64,000 bases of DNA from Bimuria novae-zelandiae CBS 107.79 (lineage: Eukaryota; Ascomycota; Dothideomycetes; Pleosporales; Didymosphaeriaceae): assembly GCA_010015655.1 (NCBI GenBank), contig ML976685.1:341695-405694 (forward strand). The letters are read 5' to 3'. Positions 60,301 to 64,000 of the stretch are shown in pieces. The notes below the pieces were generated by a model. It did no database searches and was not told where the DNA came from. It saw only the letters and a program-made list of their open reading frames with translations. Both the position numbers and the translations under genes were made by a program. How positions within the stretch are numbered: the first letter of the stretch is position 1; each line of letters begins with the position of its first letter.

Positions 60301-62046
60301 GGTGGACCGGCGACATGGCGCGAAGGTAGGAATGGGTAAGGTCGAGCGGAATTTCAAGATCTTCTGCGCTTCGGCAGACGAGCCGGGCCGTTTCGAGGTC
60401 GCGGTCATACAGCATGCGAACCTTGTTGACCTTATACAAGTCCCTAGCCTGTTTGGGAATATCGGAAGCTGGAAAACTCAGCCCCTTGTAGAGATCCTTC
60501 GTAGCGCGAGGATCCACAAGCTCGGTCACCACACGACCGTTATAAGCCTGATCGAACTGGTATATCATTACACGATGAAACCCGGTTAATTCTTTGACCA
60601 CGCCCACTAATACTTTAAGGAAATTTTCGAGGTTCGGGGCTGCTGCGAGCTGTTCCTGGACCTGCGACATGATGTTGAACACTTCCATGGCCGCAGCTTC
60701 ACCTTTGCGTTTCCGAGCACTTCTTAATACCCTCAAGGGCCGACTCCCAATTTTGGTACTCTCTTGATACTCTTCAACGGTGGGATTGCTTTGGAGTGTG
60801 TCCTCTGGAATATCAGGGGTTATTTCGCTCGAGGGCACCAGTGGGTATATATCATCTTCTTCTAATTCAAACTCGCAGATGATCAAGCCCGGATTGGAAT
60901 CGTTGATGTGTATTGCACACCACAGCTTGCGTGAACGCTTCGCATTTGGCATCTTGATCGATAAGGTGAAGACCTCCGGCCCATTGGTCTGTACATCTGC
61001 GTCCTCGTCCTTGATAAAATCGATGTGGTCCAAGAGATTCTCCGCCTGCTCTTCTGAGAAGATATCGGTAAAGCTCTCTAACGCGAACAGCTCACGCGGC
61101 GAGCGCCCCAGTATCCGCTTGGAATTGTCGCTCACGATATGCACGGGAAGGCTTCCACTTCCACCAGGGTCTTCCTGCAGCGCCACTAGAAGGCCGAAGC
61201 CTTGTACGGCGCCAGGGATGTGGATGGGCTCGTCCTCGCAACGCTGCAGAGTCTCGCCACCTCGGCCAGTGATGACGGCATGGCCATCCTCTGTGACGAC
61301 GTGTTTGAAGCGATGTGTAACCACCGTATCTCCCAGGCTGCTGACGGCACTCTTAATCGAACTTGTGTCAGCCGAGGGAGGCTGCCCGGGATTCAACGAG
61401 GGAGAGCGACTCGTGTTCCCTTGTACGCTGTCAGTGTAACTGCTGGATCCAATATCATTGAACAGCTGCGCCGGTAACGGAGGTGGTATTTTCCGCGCGG
61501 TGTCGCTTCGATTTGGCCCGCCATGACCTCTGTTCGCTGAGGTCTGTCTCGAGATGGACTCTGACTGTTGCTGCGAAGCGCCCCGGTGAGACCTCTGCGA
61601 CTTCTGCGACGCTGTTGAGCTCAGCGATTGACGGCGCGCGTCAGCCGGTATTCGTGAATCGTTGGCTCGAGAGTACTGGTGGAAGTAGTCCATTTGGCCG
61701 CGCTGGGTAGGCGTGGGGGTAGGGTCGACAGACACAACGCTGTACTCGAGTCAGTGTCTGATGCCGAGTGCCATGCGCTGCCATTGAAGTCGCAAAACAG
61801 CAGCTACAGCAATCTGGCGGCCTACCTTCGAATTGGAAACACACGATCGGCGGGTTCGTTGGGAGAGGTAAGCGTATGTGCTCCTTCGCCCGGAGACATT
61901 GCCGTGCTGAGGGGCGGTGGTTGTGGTGGTGACCCCTCGCTCCTCGGGGGGTTCTCATCGTGTGGCGACGAGCTCGACGCTGGGGCTGGCGCAGCGAAGT
62001 CAGTTGCTTCAATGTCGGGCGCGGCCTGCGGTGGTGGTTGAGCCAT
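57394..62046 (-). CDS. fphA: fungal phytochrome: PAS-GAF-PHY hybrid histidine kinase with receiver
   Basis: Red/far-red photoreceptor binding biliverdin. Exons 62046-61826, 61739-57974 and 57924-57394 (introns GTAGGC...TACAG and GTGAGT...GTTAG) give 1505 residues. Order: a long Ser/Gln-rich N-terminus; a PAS with the chromophore cysteine motif QRCEDEPIHIPGA (Cys near 241); GAF with FPASDIPKQARDLYK and LTHSYLRAMSPVHLKYLANM; PHY; HisKA with SAHEVRTPLNAI (His near 821); ATPase with DTGVGMS and TTLGLGLALV; a Ser-rich linker; and a receiver with AEDDPVN and LMDMQ-MPIVDG (phospho-Asp near 1325) and LKP. The exon 2/3 join runs through the phospho-Asp motif, so the gene is split exactly there. Every catalytic residue I can check is present. 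It acts in the cytosol and nucleus of fungi in light control of development (family knowledge). Confidence 0.95.
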
Positions 62047-63723
62047 GGACGCGATCGCTGCTTCTCGTGAGAAGAGAGGCGTGAATGAATGAATACAGAG
62101 GCGATGTTCGGCGTCACTAGTTCGCTCAATTCGGCCGGCCGTCTTTCATGGACGAGACACCAGGACCAGTATGACGCCACTGGGGCGGCTGCTTTCCCCG
62201 AAACCTGGTTTATGTAGGGCCTGCGAGGAGCCGGGCGCGAGACCCTGAGCTGCGTCGATGCTTCGTGTTTGCGGTTGTGAGGTGCCTTTGAGGAAGGCAC
62301 GCTGCGTCAATAGTAGGCAGGCGGCGACTGGAGACGACGTGTGGGATGCGAAGGGGTTAAAACCCACATGCCCACTAGACAGGTACACAACGCAAGTCGG
62401 TCGATGTTGCCCACTGGGAACTAGAAGGTTAAAGCTTGACCTGCGCGAGTTGGACGGTGCAAAAGGGATAATGAGGGGCACAATAGCCACTGTGGGCACG
62501 CAGCCCAGGGTCCCTTCAACGTGTGGCTTGATGGACGGGCAAGAGCGCAGATCATGGCAAAGATTGGTTGTTGATCTTTTTAGTGGACGATGGGCGATGT
62601 GTACGACGGGGCGGATGGCGGTGCCCATGCGCACATTCTGTCACGGGCTTCGCAAGCACGCAGGAAAATGCTGCACAATGTACCTTGACGCCTCTTACGT
62701 CATTGGCGCGGAACGAACGCGAAAGGGTCTGCTCATGACGGTCGACATGCGCTGGGTTGACTGCAACGACTGCGTGTTTCCACGCCATCTAGCATGTTCG
62801 ATGTGGGTTTTAGTATGGCACTAGAGTCATGGCCTCGCTCGCCTTGAGTTATTCAAATGATACTGTTGGCGTCCGCTGTCCGCGGAGTGCGCTGCCTTGT
62901 AGAATGGGACATGCGGTTTCTTACAAAGAGAGTGGGAATCATCGAACATTCAAAATGTGCATGTCTTCGTCATGGAACGGACAATTCTTGAAAAGTCGTA
63001 TCGAGCGGCAGCTGTAACCGTCCCAATTTTTCGAGTAGTGCCTGTAGCGATTTGTATTCACAGTAGGTGCACGCGGCAGGGTTCGGAAGGCGTTCCACTC
63101 TTGCATGGAGATTCGAGGTACCCCAGGATCTGTTATGGGTCAAAGTGGCCAAACCCCCGACCACATACGTATTGTGACCAGGATGAAAGCAAAGCAGTCG
63201 GAGTTATATTCCAAGCCAGACCTCGCGTACATATGCCCACGTGTTCTATGTTGGCCTGGATGCCTAGGTAACATGATACTATGGGCGAACTTCTTACAAC
63301 TTGAGCCCGTTCATGATTTTAGCCTACGCACTGCTTTACCAGTGTTGGCTCATCAAGACTCTTCTACAGCATCCATGTGCGGCGACCTTGTACTGTTCGT
63401 AGTGATGACCGCAAACGCGCGTTTGCTTTGGTGAAGTTTACACGCTGCCTAGCCACGTGCGAACCAAGCCGTTTGAAGAGTGACCCGGTAAACTAAGTTG
63501 AAGGGGAATCATGTACGAAGGAGCTCGTTTTTATTGTGTCTCCACCCTTAGCGCGCATCGCGCGGCCCACCAACATTGATCCGCCCACCCGCCATTTTTG
63601 TATGAGAACAGGATAACAATGGGTTTTTAGACTATGCGCGTTCGAATAAACACATATTGAAGCTTGAAAACGACGTATACAGACTTTTTCTTAGTGTTGA
63701 GGCGTCCTGGGAGCCCTCAGCCC
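62047..63723. other. phytochrome upstream region, no gene seen
   Basis: 1.7 kb before the phytochrome ATG. A 188-codon plus-strand frame (62258-62824) lacks any feature. 63500-63720 probably contains the end of the transposon whose coding part follows, but I could not fix its terminal repeat. Confidence 0.45.
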
Positions 63724-64000
63724 TCAGCCGTCATGGAAGTCGTTGTTCCCGCCATGAGCAATAATACGACGAACAATAATAGGAACGTGATTAATCCACT
63801 TATTAATCACTTCTATAGGGAGATTCTCCCATTGCTGTTCCCATTGACGTCGGCACTCATCCTCGCATGTAGATTGCGGCATCTCCTTCGTAATATGCCG
63901 CCGAATCCATGGCCATGCGTGCTCCGAGGCATTGACGTCTGGGGAGTGCCCCGGCCAAGGTAGCCTCTCTATCTGATGTACAGATAAATAATCCTTTGCA
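63724..64000 (-). mobile_element. Tc1/mariner-type transposase, C-terminal fragment at window edge
   Basis: Minus-strand frame entering from the window end, with stop TGA at 63726-63724. It shows the DDE_3-type segment LPWPGHSPDVNASEHAW, followed by PWIRRHITKEM and a basic/Trp-rich end (RRQWEQQWENLP, VRRIIAHGGNN). The Pro-D-x-N-x-x-E motif contains the last acidic catalytic residue and is intact. About 92 residues visible, no stops. Whether the rest of the element is complete cannot be seen. Confidence 0.82.

Noticed and set aside
61641..62300. 219-codon minus-strand open frame over the phytochrome start
   Set aside because: Different frame from the two spliced phytochrome exons; Arg/His/Pro-rich shadow.
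62258..62824. 188-codon plus-strand frame upstream of phytochrome
   Set aside because: Cys/Arg-rich without domain or splice support; region is the phytochrome promoter.

Overview
The window is nuclear DNA of a filamentous ascomycete. Genes are split by short introns of about 45-100 bp with GTAAGT/GTGAGT-type donors, CTAAC/CTGAC-type branch sites and (C/T)AG acceptors. The gene set is fungal: a neutral trehalase with a calcium-site motif, a Prs1-type PRPP synthetase with a long insertion, a phytochrome hybrid kinase, and a C2H2 factor with a fungal-TF region. Class Dothideomycetes is my best guess from overall protein style, but nothing in the window proves it. There is no rRNA, CRISPR or bacterial operon.

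Left part (1-12 kb). A window-truncated MFS transporter is followed by a run of damaged genes: a RING-finger gene broken by a 14-bp tandem duplication and a stop, a flavin monooxygenase with two in-frame stops, and an EthD gene that loses its tail to TGG->TAG. The monooxygenase and EthD genes look like the remains of a small metabolic locus. Next comes an intact seven-exon, 984-codon C2H2 transcription factor on the minus strand, preceded by a 7.8-kb stretch without a recognisable gene.

Middle (19.8-37 kb). A Fot1/pogo-like DNA transposon (TA target duplication, inverted ends) carries stops that all look like CAR->TAR changes. It is followed by hypothetical proteins, a decayed membrane-protein gene (29.4-31 kb), neutral trehalase, MBF1, a Ser-rich acidic protein and a small secreted protein.

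Right-middle (39-51 kb). Housekeeping genes on the minus strand: C1-tetrahydrofolate synthase with a probable mitochondrial leader, an SH3/J-like protein, PRPP synthetase and a small hypothetical protein. They are followed by a coiled-coil gene with an apparent 1-bp insertion.

Transposon island (52-56.7 kb). A probable tRNA-Tyr with an 11-nt intron borders a second pogo-like element with 74-bp inverted ends and TGG->TAG stops. Only 24 bp further on is a very strongly mutated piggyBac-like element with 40-bp perfect inverted ends. The pattern fits repeat-induced point mutation (RIP). After this island come a fungal phytochrome (57.4-62 kb) and, at the window edge, the C-terminus of a Tc1/mariner-type transposase.

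I found no clear novel multi-gene system. The most notable items are the piggyBac-like relic, the strand-symmetric RIP stop signatures, the clustered broken genes, and unusual splicing in several housekeeping genes: a 21-nt exon, an 18-nt exon and a GC-AG intron. All exon joins were worked out by eye from reading frame and splice consensus.
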